NCBI RefSeq assembly: GCF_014268745.2
Contig: NZ_JABWRB020000001.1
Span: forward strand, 496,001 to 560,000
Origin: Pseudomonas zanjanensis
Lineage (GTDB): Bacteria > Pseudomonadota > Gammaproteobacteria > Pseudomonadales > Pseudomonadaceae
Length of the DNA: 64,000 bases
Direction: 5' to 3'
In this document: piece after piece, positions 44,645 through 52,534 of the stretch
Layout: each line of letters begins with the position of its first letter
Position numbering within the stretch: position 1 is the stretch's first letter
Notes under the pieces: generated by a model
Told to the model about the DNA's origin: nothing
Seen by the model: only the letters and a program-made list of their open reading frames with translations
Databases searched by the model: none
Program-made: the position numbers and the translations under genes

Positions 44645-47188
44645 ATGAGCCTTAGAACGATACTCGGTCGGCTGATGTTGTGTCTGTGTGGTTTATTTAT
44701 TGTCTCCTCAAGCTATGCGGAAAGCGTGATTGTCGCGACGCCGCAACAAGGCGTAGGGATCGAAGTGAATGTCTTTGATAACCCGGATGACGTCAGTGGC
44801 AAGCCGTCTTCAACGAGCGTGGTGCGCTACAGTTCATCGTACTTTGTCCCCGTGGTGCAGTCGTTCAAGGGCAAGGTCTACATGTTCTGGGCCAGCAACA
44901 ATGATCAAAAGAATATTTATTTCTCTTCTTCGGTAGAGGGAAAAGTCTGGTCCGCGCCGAAGCCCATCCCGGTCGGTAACATCTACAGTGGTGTCTCGGC
45001 CACCGTTTTTCAGCAAAAACTGGTACTGACCTTTGCCGACTCCCCGCGCCAACAGTTAAAGACCATCAATTCCGACGACGGCATCAATTGGTCCGCTGTT
45101 GATTCGGTCAATACAATCCATACTGCGCTTAATAACAAAGCCGTCGTGTACAACGGTCAGTTGTTCGTCTTGTATAACGAAAACAGTGGCAAGGCTGTTT
45201 ACTACGTGACCTACGACGGCCTTAAGTGGAGCACGGAAAAAACTGCATTCCAGGAAGGTCCCGACACGATCGTGAATCTGGTACCTGTCGTCTACAACGG
45301 AGATTTAAGGGTCTATTACAGTTTTTTTAACGGTGGGCTGTTCGAGCGTACTTATGACCGGGGTGGGAACTGGGGCACGAAGCAGGGCCTGAAGGGTATA
45401 CCTGACAAGAGTTCCCTGAACAGTGCCACGATGGTCAATGAACGGTTGTTCATCAGCAGTGGCCCCAATGTTTTTTATTCCACCGCTTCAACCGGTCCAA
45501 CCGGTTCAATCAATGGACTTGAATGGGCGCCCTATTTCGCTTTTCCCGGACGTTCCGCCTACCCCTCGGGATTGGGCGTTTCCTACGCCATTACCACAAG
45601 CGATCTAACCACGCGCAACCCGAAACTGCCGGCCGATCTGGCCACAGGCCTCAGCCATACCGATTACGCAACGTTCGCCTGGCGCAGCTTTTTCGCCCTC
45701 AACAACACGGCAGCGGCACCATTGCCCGCTAACCGCGGCGTCGGCAATCCCGCCAGCAGTTTTGCTGATTCGGGCAAGGTGTCAAAGTCTCCCAGCCCGT
45801 TGTTATGGCAAACCTTCGCGCACCGTACCGAGTTGTTTCCGGCAATCAATAAAAACGGCGCAGGCGGACCTACGCGTCCGTTTGGTTCTGACCCGCAATA
45901 CAGTTATATCGAGTTTCCCCAGGGGGCGCCTTTGGCGTCGGGCGCTACCTATGCTCATTACAACAATTTGGATGAGGCGACCCAGATAGGGCAAAACGCG
46001 ATATTTTTCCCTGTGAATCCCCCCTATCCAGCGAAGACAAAAGACGACCCAACCGGGGACTACGCGCCTTCAAAGGACAGTCAGATATTGTTTGAGGCCA
46101 AGGCGAATCCAGTCATCTATGAGTATGCTCGGAAGCTGACAAGCTATCCCGACACCAATATCGTCTTGCCCGACGGCGCGGTGGAGGTCAAGGCGGCATG
46201 GCGCAAGCTGGCAGACATTCCAGTACCGAATCAATCGCGCTACCTCACGGCAACTGTGGTGACCTATCGGGGCACCGACGCTCAGCCGGTTGCATACAAT
46301 GAAGACTACGCTTTGGTCGCCTTGCACATTATCCATAAGACGCCCAACTACCCGACCTTCATCTTCGCCACGTTCGAGCACGAAGATGCCCTGACAAGTG
46401 ACGGCAAACCGACCGGTCTCTACTACATCGCCAACTACAACAAGATTGACTATCCCTCCTCCTCAGCAGTAGCGCCTAATCCACCGGTCGCGACCTTCTC
46501 TGATGGCAACACAACCCATACGGTTACCCTGCCCAGAGAGGATTTCGTAAAATCGAGCGTTAATCCGCAAATCTACTCCGGCACCAAGGGGATCCCTGAG
46601 GGGCAAGCCGGTCCGATTGCTGTAGTGCAACCGCAAACCGTCTTTAACGAAGTCGCTGCGGTCAACGATCAGGTCAAAGCGCTGATGAACGGGAGCAGCG
46701 AATTCACCAGTTCGGTCTGGAAGCATTACAAACTTAAAGGGGTGCAGGCTATCCCTTCTAGCGAGCAAACCGACCCGGATTACTACCTGGCCAATATCAT
46801 GGTCGAGAGCAGCCAGCCGGGGATCCAGCTGTTTCGCGGTAGCAACTCATTTCCCATTCCAGAGGACAGCGTCCTGACCAATACTCGCGACTTCCTGAAC
46901 ATCAGGGTGCCCGATTATGACCACAGCACGAAAAGCACCCTGACCATGGGCGGTTGCATGGGGTGTCACGGCATTGCCCAGAGCCAATTGAAGCAAGGTT
47001 TCAGCTTCCTGTTCGATGCGATCAAACCACCCAAGGTCAAACCTCATACACCCAGCTTCGTTGAGCCTACCGGGTTCAGGAATCCAGAAACCGTCGGCTT
47101 GCCGGACCCTCACACCATGGCTGAGCGGGCCCGGAAATACGCTTTGGGCTTCCAGAGTCAGGATGTGGTGGAGAGTACGGGCAAGTAG
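44645..47188 (+). CDS. Exported fusion: Asp-box/sialidase-like N-terminus with C-terminal c-type heme site
   Basis: An 847-residue exported protein; the signal peptide ends near SSSYA (residue about 25). Residues about 50-290 hold repeated propeller-like blades: VVQSFKGKVYMFWASNN, SVEGKVWSAPKPI, SDDGINWSAVDSV, YDGLKWSTEK. These resemble the Asp-box (SxDxGxxW) of sialidase-fold repeats. From about 310 the sequence changes to a WRSFFALNNT-type region seen in proteins annotated as cytochrome c family. Near the end is one heme site, Cys771-Met-Gly-Cys774-His775. AAGGA nine bases upstream favours ATG 44645. The catalytic residues of true sialidases are not evident. Likely a periplasmic redox or binding protein. 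Confidence 0.6.
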   Translation: MSLRTILGRLMLCLCGLFIVSSSYAESVIVATPQQGVGIEVNVFDNPDDVSGKPSSTSVVRYSSSYFVPVVQSFKGKVYMFWASNNDQKNIYFSSSVEGKVWSAPKPIPVGNIYSGVSATVFQQKLVLTFADSPRQQLKTINSDDGINWSAVDSVNTIHTALNNKAVVYNGQLFVLYNENSGKAVYYVTYDGLKWSTEKTAFQEGPDTIVNLVPVVYNGDLRVYYSFFNGGLFERTYDRGGNWGTKQGLKGIPDKSSLNSATMVNERLFISSGPNVFYSTASTGPTGSINGLEWAPYFAFPGRSAYPSGLGVSYAITTSDLTTRNPKLPADLATGLSHTDYATFAWRSFFALNNTAAAPLPANRGVGNPASSFADSGKVSKSPSPLLWQTFAHRTELFPAINKNGAGGPTRPFGSDPQYSYIEFPQGAPLASGATYAHYNNLDEATQIGQNAIFFPVNPPYPAKTKDDPTGDYAPSKDSQILFEAKANPVIYEYARKLTSYPDTNIVLPDGAVEVKAAWRKLADIPVPNQSRYLTATVVTYRGTDAQPVAYNEDYALVALHIIHKTPNYPTFIFATFEHEDALTSDGKPTGLYYIANYNKIDYPSSSAVAPNPPVATFSDGNTTHTVTLPREDFVKSSVNPQIYSGTKGIPEGQAGPIAVVQPQTVFNEVAAVNDQVKALMNGSSEFTSSVWKHYKLKGVQAIPSSEQTDPDYYLANIMVESSQPGIQLFRGSNSFPIPEDSVLTNTRDFLNIRVPDYDHSTKSTLTMGGCMGCHGIAQSQLKQGFSFLFDAIKPPKVKPHTPSFVEPTGFRNPETVGLPDPHTMAERARKYALGFQSQDVVESTGK

Positions 47189-47264
47189 CAGCCGAACGCC
47201 TCGAGCAGGAGCGGCGCAAACGCGGACCGCTCTGCTGCCTGAAGCAGAAGCAACACGCTTTCGA

Positions 47265-47296
47265 TAAAAAACCGGACTTTGGGTCCGGTTTTTTAT
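47265..47296. terminator. Terminator, probably bidirectional
   Basis: CCGGAC, a short loop and GTCCGG are flanked by AAAAAA before and TTTTTT after. It closes the large gene and could also stop the phosphonate operon coming from the other side. Confidence 0.88.
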
Positions 47297-47327
47297 TGAA
47301 GTCCAAACCTGAATTTGGCCCTGCCTT

Positions 47328-47372
47328 TGTGGCGAGGGAGCTTGCTCCCGCTGGGCTGCGTAGCAGCCCCAA
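47328..47372 (+). repeat. Lone type B REP half (forward)
   Basis: TGTGGCGAGGGAGCTTGCTC with its inner GGGCTGCGTAGCAGCCCC hairpin is present, but there is no inverted partner nearby. The nearest opposite half is at 51645, on the other side of the phosphonate cassette. Confidence 0.85.
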
Positions 47373-47384
47373 CCAGGCCAAGTT

Positions 47385-48125
47385 TCAGTAGAAGCCCCGC
47401 ACCAGCAGCATAACCGCACCGATAAACACCACGCCCTCCATTAAAATCGAATGCCCGCCCGGCGTCACAGTACGCAATAAATAACGGGCGACAAACGCCC
47501 CGGGCACCGTTGCCAGACCGATTAAAAGCCCTCCCAACAAAAGTTTGGCGTCGAGCTGCTGGAATCCGCCGAACACTGCCACCTTGACCAGTCCCATCGT
47601 CAAGGAGATGACCGCGTCGGTCGCAATGAGCGGAGCCCCGTACAGCCCCGACGACAAGAGGATGGTACTGAGGACCGGCCCCGTCCCGGTCATTGCCCCG
47701 TTGACCAGGCCAAACCCCGCGCCGCAAATGCGTTCTCCGAGGGGGCCAAGGCGGTAGTTGGATGACGAACGCAGCCGTCGGAACACGATGCTGCAAAACA
47801 TGACCCCGCTGAGCAGGAGGTAAATCCACCGTGAGGACAACAAGGTGTAGCTGTAAGCGCCCAAGGCGCAACACGGCAAGCCACCATACAATAGCCTCTT
47901 GACATGTGCCCACTCGACAGCCCGCCAAAACGCCCATGCCCGGCTCCCGTTGGTCAGGACCATGCCGACGGCCATGAGGGGGATCACATTCTCAACACCA
48001 ACAATGGGCACCAGTACGATGGGCAGGATCAATCCCGTGCCGAAGCCTGAAACGCCTCCGATCAGGGAGGCAAAGAATGCAACGGCGGCGACCAACACTG
48101 CCTCGTACACGCCAACGTTTCCCAA
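47385..48125 (-). CDS. TauE/SafE-family (TSUP) membrane transporter
   Basis: A protein of about 246 residues with seven to eight membrane helices. The first TSUP motif is FFASLIGGVSGFGTGLILPIVL and the second-half repeat is GAGFGLVNGAMTGTGPVLSTILLSSG. TSUP proteins move sulfite, sulfoacetate and other organosulfur or organic anions, mostly outward. Here, 68 bases after the NifV-like gene on the same strand, export of a phosphonate product is a reasonable inference. Two TTG codons (48131 and 48125) are possible starts; AAGGGGG fits the second better. Confidence 0.8.
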   Translation of the reverse strand: MGNVGVYEAVLVAAVAFFASLIGGVSGFGTGLILPIVLVPIVGVENVIPLMAVGMVLTNGSRAWAFWRAVEWAHVKRLLYGGLPCCALGAYSYTLLSSRWIYLLLSGVMFCSIVFRRLRSSSNYRLGPLGERICGAGFGLVNGAMTGTGPVLSTILLSSGLYGAPLIATDAVISLTMGLVKVAVFGGFQQLDAKLLLGGLLIGLATVPGAFVARYLLRTVTPGGHSILMEGVVFIGAVMLLVRGFY

Positions 48126-48193
48126 TTGCAACCCCCTTGTTCGTCTATGGCCGCTTCTGGCGTCACAAAGCTAAGCCCGGCCCCTTATGGCGT

Positions 48194-49336
48194 TCAGTTT
48201 GGCAACGAACGCCCTTGTTCAGGAAGGTCGCGGTACAGGGTCACCAGTTCCTCCGCCAGTACCTCGCCGCTTTTGGCGATGGACAGGGTACGCACGTGCT
48301 CCAAGAGTTCGTTGAGTCTCTTCTCGTCATAATCCACGCCTTGTTGCCCCAGCACGTGAGCGAGTGCGGCTCTTCCAGAATGCTTTCCGATCACAATCCG
48401 CCGTTGGCCGCCAACCTCTTCCGGCGCAATGGGCTCAAAGGACTTTGCATCCTTGAGTGTGCCGTTGGAGTGAATGCCTGATTCATGGGCAAAGACGTTT
48501 GCTCCTACAACCGGTCGCCACGGCTCGATGGCCGTTTTCGTCAGTGTGGAAACCAGGCGTGACAGCCTTGGGAGTTGAGTCGTGTCCACGCCGATGTCGT
48601 GCCCGTATAGGTGCTTTAACGCGAGCACAGTCTGGGCCAGGTCCGGCATGCCCGCGCGTTCGCCAATACCATTGACACAGACATGGAAGTACCGGGCACC
48701 CGCCTGCAAACCTGCGAGGGTATTAGCCACTGCGAGACCGAAGTCATTATGGCAATGGCATTGCAAGTCTATTGGGGCTGCCTGTTTAGCGGCCCGGACT
48801 CGCTCAGCATAAGATTCGGGGTTCAGGATTCCGATCGTGTCGGATAGCCTGAGGCGGTCAGCACCGGCCTCGTGGACTCGACCGGCGTACTCCTGCAGGA
48901 AAGGGAGTTCGGTCCGCCCGACATCTTCGGCACTGATGGACACAAAGACCCCGCGATCCTTGGCAGCCTTGATGAGTTCGACCGCCCGCTGGCATACCCA
49001 TTCACGGCTCTTTCCGACGCTGGATTGGAGATGAATGTCCGACGTTGGCAGACCAATGTGGATCGCGTCGTATCCGAGCGCCATGGACTGCTCTATATCG
49101 TCGTACAGGCCTCTGTTCCAAGCGATCAGTCTGGCTTGATCGGCATATTCGCGTGCTTGAGCCACGAACGACAATTCATCGCCGCCCATCTTGGGGATTC
49201 CAACCTCAATCCAGCGGACTCCAGCCTCGATCAAGGCGCGCAACAGTTCCAACTTTTGAGGCCGCGCCCAAGCTACTCCCGGTGCCTGCTCCCCGTCTCT
49301 AAGAGTCGTGTCTTCCAAGATAATGTCATTTCGCAT
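48194..49336 (-). CDS. NifV/homocitrate-synthase-like enzyme, probable phosphonomethylmalate synthase
   Basis: A 380-residue DRE-TIM acyltransferase. LRDGEQAPG (residues 12-20) carries the catalytic Arg13 and metal Asp14. Metal histidines are His194 and His196 ([14 protein letters not shown]). [11 protein letters not shown] (283-292) and IGKHSGR (317-323) are homocitrate/isopropylmalate-synthase features. The LeuA regulatory domain is absent. The usual GERAGN reads GERAGM (Met230). It lies directly after the PEP mutase gene, so it probably condenses phosphonopyruvate with acetyl-CoA to 2-phosphonomethylmalate, as in the fosfomycin, FR-900098 and pantaphos pathways. GGGAGG before ATG 49336 sets the start. 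Nothing else for nitrogen fixation is present. Confidence 0.8.
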   Translation of the reverse strand: MRNDIILEDTTLRDGEQAPGVAWARPQKLELLRALIEAGVRWIEVGIPKMGGDELSFVAQAREYADQARLIAWNRGLYDDIEQSMALGYDAIHIGLPTSDIHLQSSVGKSREWVCQRAVELIKAAKDRGVFVSISAEDVGRTELPFLQEYAGRVHEAGADRLRLSDTIGILNPESYAERVRAAKQAAPIDLQCHCHNDFGLAVANTLAGLQAGARYFHVCVNGIGERAGMPDLAQTVLALKHLYGHDIGVDTTQLPRLSRLVSTLTKTAIEPWRPVVGANVFAHESGIHSNGTLKDAKSFEPIAPEEVGGQRRIVIGKHSGRAALAHVLGQQGVDYDEKRLNELLEHVRTLSIAKSGEVLAEELVTLYRDLPEQGRSLPN

Positions 49337-49389
49337 GACGGACCTCCCAGTCATTACCGATGTCGTTTGCAATAAGGTTTTATCAATGG

Positions 49390-50322
49390 TCAAGCAGATG
49401 AACTTCGCGTCGTTTCGCCGAGTCCCGACGAAATGATGCTTAGTAGTTCCTTTACATCCAGGCAGCTGCCTTCCACCTCAAGGGACCGCCCATGGCGCAG
49501 GATGCCTTCGGCCACCGACCGCATCGCCTGATACGACGATCGAAGCATGTGGTTGGCATAGATCACGACATTGAATCCGGCGGCCTGAAGATCTTCGAAA
49601 GATGTTTGTGAATAGCTTGTTGGCACGCAGACCAGAGGCACTTCTTCATGCTCTGCTTTGAACGTCTGTGCGAACGCCATGACTTCACCCGGATCAGTCA
49701 TCCGGCTATGGATCATTACGCCGTCGGCCCCTGCCTCGACGTAGGCACGGGCACGCTTCAGGGCGTCGTCCATCCCCGCCTCGAGTATCAGGCTCTCGAT
49801 CCTGGCGATCACCATGAAGTCTGGGGTGATCTGTGCGGCTTTACCGATGCGGATTTTCCGGCAAAAGGACTCGATGTCCTCTTGTTCCTGGAATACTTCC
49901 ATGCCCAGCAAAGAGTTCCTCTTGAGGCCACGCTTGTCCTCGATCACGACCGCCGAAATCCCCAGGCGCTCCATGGAGCGAACATGGAAGGCGAAGTGTT
50001 CGGCGAGCCCGCCCGTATCGCCATCGGCAACTAACGGCAGGGTGGTAGCCTCAAATATTTCGTTGATGTTGAGTAATCGATCATGGATAGTTAAAACTTC
50101 GGTGTCTGGCTTTCCGCGTTCTGTCGAATCCGTCAGCGAGCTGGACCAGAAGCCGTCATAGGAAATCTCTCGGCCGAAGGAATCGGTGACAACAATGGAC
50201 TCAGCAAGCAACGCGGCAATCGGACTGTGGGCTTCGAGCAGACGCAAGCAGCGCTTCTCTTGCAAAGCAGATCGAATACGGGCTCTTCGCTTTTCAGTGG
50301 TCGTCGTTCGTGACTTTTCCAT
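49390..50322 (-). CDS. pepM: Phosphoenolpyruvate phosphomutase
   Basis: A 310-residue isocitrate-lyase-superfamily enzyme. It carries the PEP-mutase signature EDKx5NS: Glu128-Asp-Lys130 and Asn136-Ser137 in EDKRGLKRNSLLG. Metal and substrate residues are in VADGDTGG (Asp100, Asp102). DGFWSSSLTDS, VIARIESLI, ALKRARAYVEAGADGVMIHS, VPTSY and YANHMLRSS closely follow known PepM proteins. It makes phosphonopyruvate, the first C-P bond step of nearly all phosphonates. AGGAG before ATG 50322 sets the start. It is first in an operon with the NifV-like and TSUP genes and divergent from a LysR gene. Phosphonopyruvate hydrolase is the main alternative. Confidence 0.9.
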   Translation of the reverse strand: MEKSRTTTTEKRRARIRSALQEKRCLRLLEAHSPIAALLAESIVVTDSFGREISYDGFWSSSLTDSTERGKPDTEVLTIHDRLLNINEIFEATTLPLVADGDTGGLAEHFAFHVRSMERLGISAVVIEDKRGLKRNSLLGMEVFQEQEDIESFCRKIRIGKAAQITPDFMVIARIESLILEAGMDDALKRARAYVEAGADGVMIHSRMTDPGEVMAFAQTFKAEHEEVPLVCVPTSYSQTSFEDLQAAGFNVVIYANHMLRSSYQAMRSVAEGILRHGRSLEVEGSCLDVKELLSIISSGLGETTRSSSA

Positions 50323-50482
50323 CCCTTGCTCCTGATAAGCATTCGATGACTCGGTTGCAGGGCGTGCGGTTGGCAGCGCCGTTTCGCCTCCGGGGAATGG
50401 CGTTCCGCTTGGCCCCCTATGGCGATGAGCAAGTCTTGTCGATGTCATGCCGGTGTCACAATCGACTTCTTTTCGTGCTGCA

Positions 50483-50497
50483 TTGAGAAAAACTCAA
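50483..50497. promoter_or_regulatory. LysR-type operator between pepM and its regulator
   Basis: TTGAGAAAAACTCAA is a perfect 5-bp inverted repeat with a 5-base centre and contains the T-N11-A pattern of LysR sites. It sits ten bases before the regulator start and 161 bases upstream of pepM, a usual place for autoregulation and divergent control. Confidence 0.55.
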
Positions 50498-50506
50498 CGG
50501 CCCACC

Positions 50507-51376
50507 ATGTCCCCTCGTCCCCCTTTAACGGCACTTTATGCCTTTGCCACGGTGGCCCAGTGCGGCAGCCTTCGTAAGGCCGCGCACGAGTTGTGCGTTA
50601 CCCCCGGTGCAGTCAGTCGACAGATCCAGGCCCTTGAGTCATACCTGGGGTTCCGGCTTTTTGAACGTGGCGCGCACCAGATGGAGCTCACCCCCAAAGG
50701 TGTGGAGTTGCAGGCTCGGGTGGGTGATAAGCTGGCATCCGTCGCCGCGGAAGTCAGCCTTCTGCGTCGTGGTGGTCATAAGGCGGTGGTACGCGTGGAT
50801 GCGGGTGTGACGTTCGCGATGCACTGGCTTCTGCCACGCCTTGCTTCGTTCAGCGAGGCGCAGGCGGACCTTGACGTGCAACTCGGGACTTCCGGTGGCC
50901 CGATCACACTGTCGACTAGAGTCGATCTGCATATTCGCCGTGATCCGGCAGATCTGGGCGACTTGGCTTATCAACCTTTTCTGGAGGAGTGGTCCGTTCT
51001 TGTCGGCAGCCCGAGATTGCTTCCGGGAGCACCGTTCAGCCTCCCGGAAATCGTCAAAGAAATTCCCCGGATAGGCGCACGCTCCAGGCCTACGCTTTGG
51101 TCGCAATGGGGCGCACATCATCAGATTCAGTCATCTTTTCTTGAGCCGACATTGGAGTTCGATAACACAGTCCTCGCGATTCAGGCTGCGCTTGAAGGTC
51201 TTGGGGTGGTGGTGGTACCGGAAATTTTTGTAGCGACTATGTTGCAGCGAAGGTTGCTGTCTCTCGTAGATCCGCAGCGTGTGCTGACCGGCCATTATTC
51301 TTATGCCGTGCGATCGCGCCAGGAAAACACAGCGGTGCTGACCTTTCTGGAATGGCTGCGTGGGCAGGCTTCATAG
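50507..51376 (+). CDS. LysR-family (GcvA-like) regulator of the phosphonate cassette
   Basis: A 289-residue LysR protein. The helix-turn-helix reads LYAFATVAQCGSLRKAAHELCVTPGAVSRQIQALESYLGFRLFER. The effector domain has the GcvA-like segments LLPRLASFSEAQADLDVQL and VDLHIRRDPADLG. ATG 50507 is chosen because it precedes the conserved region; the frame is open 20 codons further and the ribosome site is weak. It is divergently placed from pepM with a shared 184-base interval, so it very likely controls the cassette. The inducer is unknown. Confidence 0.88.
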   Translation: MSPRPPLTALYAFATVAQCGSLRKAAHELCVTPGAVSRQIQALESYLGFRLFERGAHQMELTPKGVELQARVGDKLASVAAEVSLLRRGGHKAVVRVDAGVTFAMHWLLPRLASFSEAQADLDVQLGTSGGPITLSTRVDLHIRRDPADLGDLAYQPFLEEWSVLVGSPRLLPGAPFSLPEIVKEIPRIGARSRPTLWSQWGAHHQIQSSFLEPTLEFDNTVLAIQAALEGLGVVVVPEIFVATMLQRRLLSLVDPQRVLTGHYSYAVRSRQENTAVLTFLEWLRGQAS

Positions 51377-51644
51377 CCTTGGTTTCGATGCGAGGGATCA
51401 CGGGAGAGACCACGTTTTCGTTATTCAGCAGCTTGTGCCCGCAACCGCCTCCCAATCACATCCATCACGCAACGCTATCGTCAGTATCTTGCAAAAGTCC
51501 GAAAGCACCACCGTATCCGAGCGGAACGCGATGTTCTCCAGCAGTTGGGTCACGGTGCGGATGCGGTAATCGGCAGTTTCGAAGAGGACGTTTGCGAGCT
51601 TCATGTAGGACGTTTGGCCTGGAATTTGTCGGCTTAAAGCGGGC
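51377..51644. other. Gene-poor junction right of the phosphonate cassette
   Basis: No firm gene. A 59-residue minus-strand frame (51425-51604, starting MKLANVLFETADYRIR) lacks a ribosome site and a recognised family; it may be a remnant of a longer gene. Confidence 0.25.
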
Positions 51645-51688
51645 GACTGCTGCGCAGTCGAGCGGGAGCAAGCTCCCTCGCCACGGGG
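51645..51688 (-). repeat. Lone type B REP half (reverse)
   Basis: CTGCTGCGCAGTCGAGCGGG leads into AGCAAGCTCCCTCGCCAC, with no partner close by. Its orientation is opposite to the lone half at 47328. Confidence 0.85.
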
Positions 51689-51838
51689 TGGTTCGATCTC
51701 AGCTGGAACGCCGCTTTGCACACCGTTTTACCGAACGTGCTGAACCACGGTTGAAAAATATATCAATGTGCCACTAATCATTTGCCCGCCCCTGCCGACA
51801 TAAGCAACATCATTTTTAATCATAAGGACTTGGATTAC

Positions 51839-52534
51839 ATGCCTTTTCATACGCTTCGCACCCTGGCGGCACTGACATTGCTTGCCTGCTTGACGCTCAC
51901 CGGATGCGCCCATGTTCAACCACCGGTGCCGCTGGACCATCAATTCTGGGATGCCAAGGAACCAACGATCGGGGTGGCGATTTCCGTGGTGCCGGAACCT
52001 GTGCTGGCCTTGACCGGCAACCAGGGGATTCTGGATCTGGCCATCAACACGGGCGTCAACAGCAAGCTCAGCGACAATGTCGAAAAATGGCAAGTGCGCG
52101 ACCTCAACACGTTGCCCGATGTCATTGTTGCCAAGTTGCAGGCCAAGGGTTACAAGGCCAAAAGAATCAATGACCCCGTTGACCTGAAATCCTATAAAGA
52201 GGTGAGCTTCCGCGAAGGCTACACGGTCCGCGACCTGACCCCGATCAAGGCGACTTACGGCGTCGATCGCCTGCTCTTGGTCAACATCCTGGGCACCGGG
52301 GCCACTCGCAGTTATTACAGCATTGTGCCTACCAGCGTTCCGATGGCGCAGGTGGGCGGGCAGGGCATGGTCGTCGATCTGGCCGACAACAAACTGCTGT
52401 GGTTCAAACCTTTTTCAGTAGTGCAGGCTGCTCAGGGCGAGTGGGACGAGCCGACCTACACTAATCTGACTAACGCCTTCTACCAGGCGATGGACACCAG
52501 CCGTCAGCAAATGATCACTCCGTTCGAACAATGA
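51839..52534 (+). CDS. Lipoprotein of unknown function
   Basis: A 231-residue lipoprotein. The lipobox is LTLTGCAH (Cys21), and Ala follows the Cys, so outer-membrane sorting is expected. The mature part has IGVAISVVPEPVLALTGNQGILDLAINTGVNSKLSDNVEKW and ends near MDTSRQQMITPFEQ. No known domain was recognised. AAGGAC about ten bases upstream supports ATG 51839. It overlaps the next lipoprotein gene by four bases (ATGA), so both are made together. Confidence 0.75.
   Translation: MPFHTLRTLAALTLLACLTLTGCAHVQPPVPLDHQFWDAKEPTIGVAISVVPEPVLALTGNQGILDLAINTGVNSKLSDNVEKWQVRDLNTLPDVIVAKLQAKGYKAKRINDPVDLKSYKEVSFREGYTVRDLTPIKATYGVDRLLLVNILGTGATRSYYSIVPTSVPMAQVGGQGMVVDLADNKLLWFKPFSVVQAAQGEWDEPTYTNLTNAFYQAMDTSRQQMITPFEQ

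Noticed and set aside
48194..49336. Nitrogen fixation gene nifV
   Set aside because: No nif or molybdenum cofactor genes are present; the partner is PEP mutase, which points to phosphonate metabolism.
49390..50322. 2-methylisocitrate lyase (prpB)
   Set aside because: The active-site loop carries the PEP-mutase EDKx5NS signature instead of the KKCGH-type loop of the lyases, and there are no propionate genes nearby.
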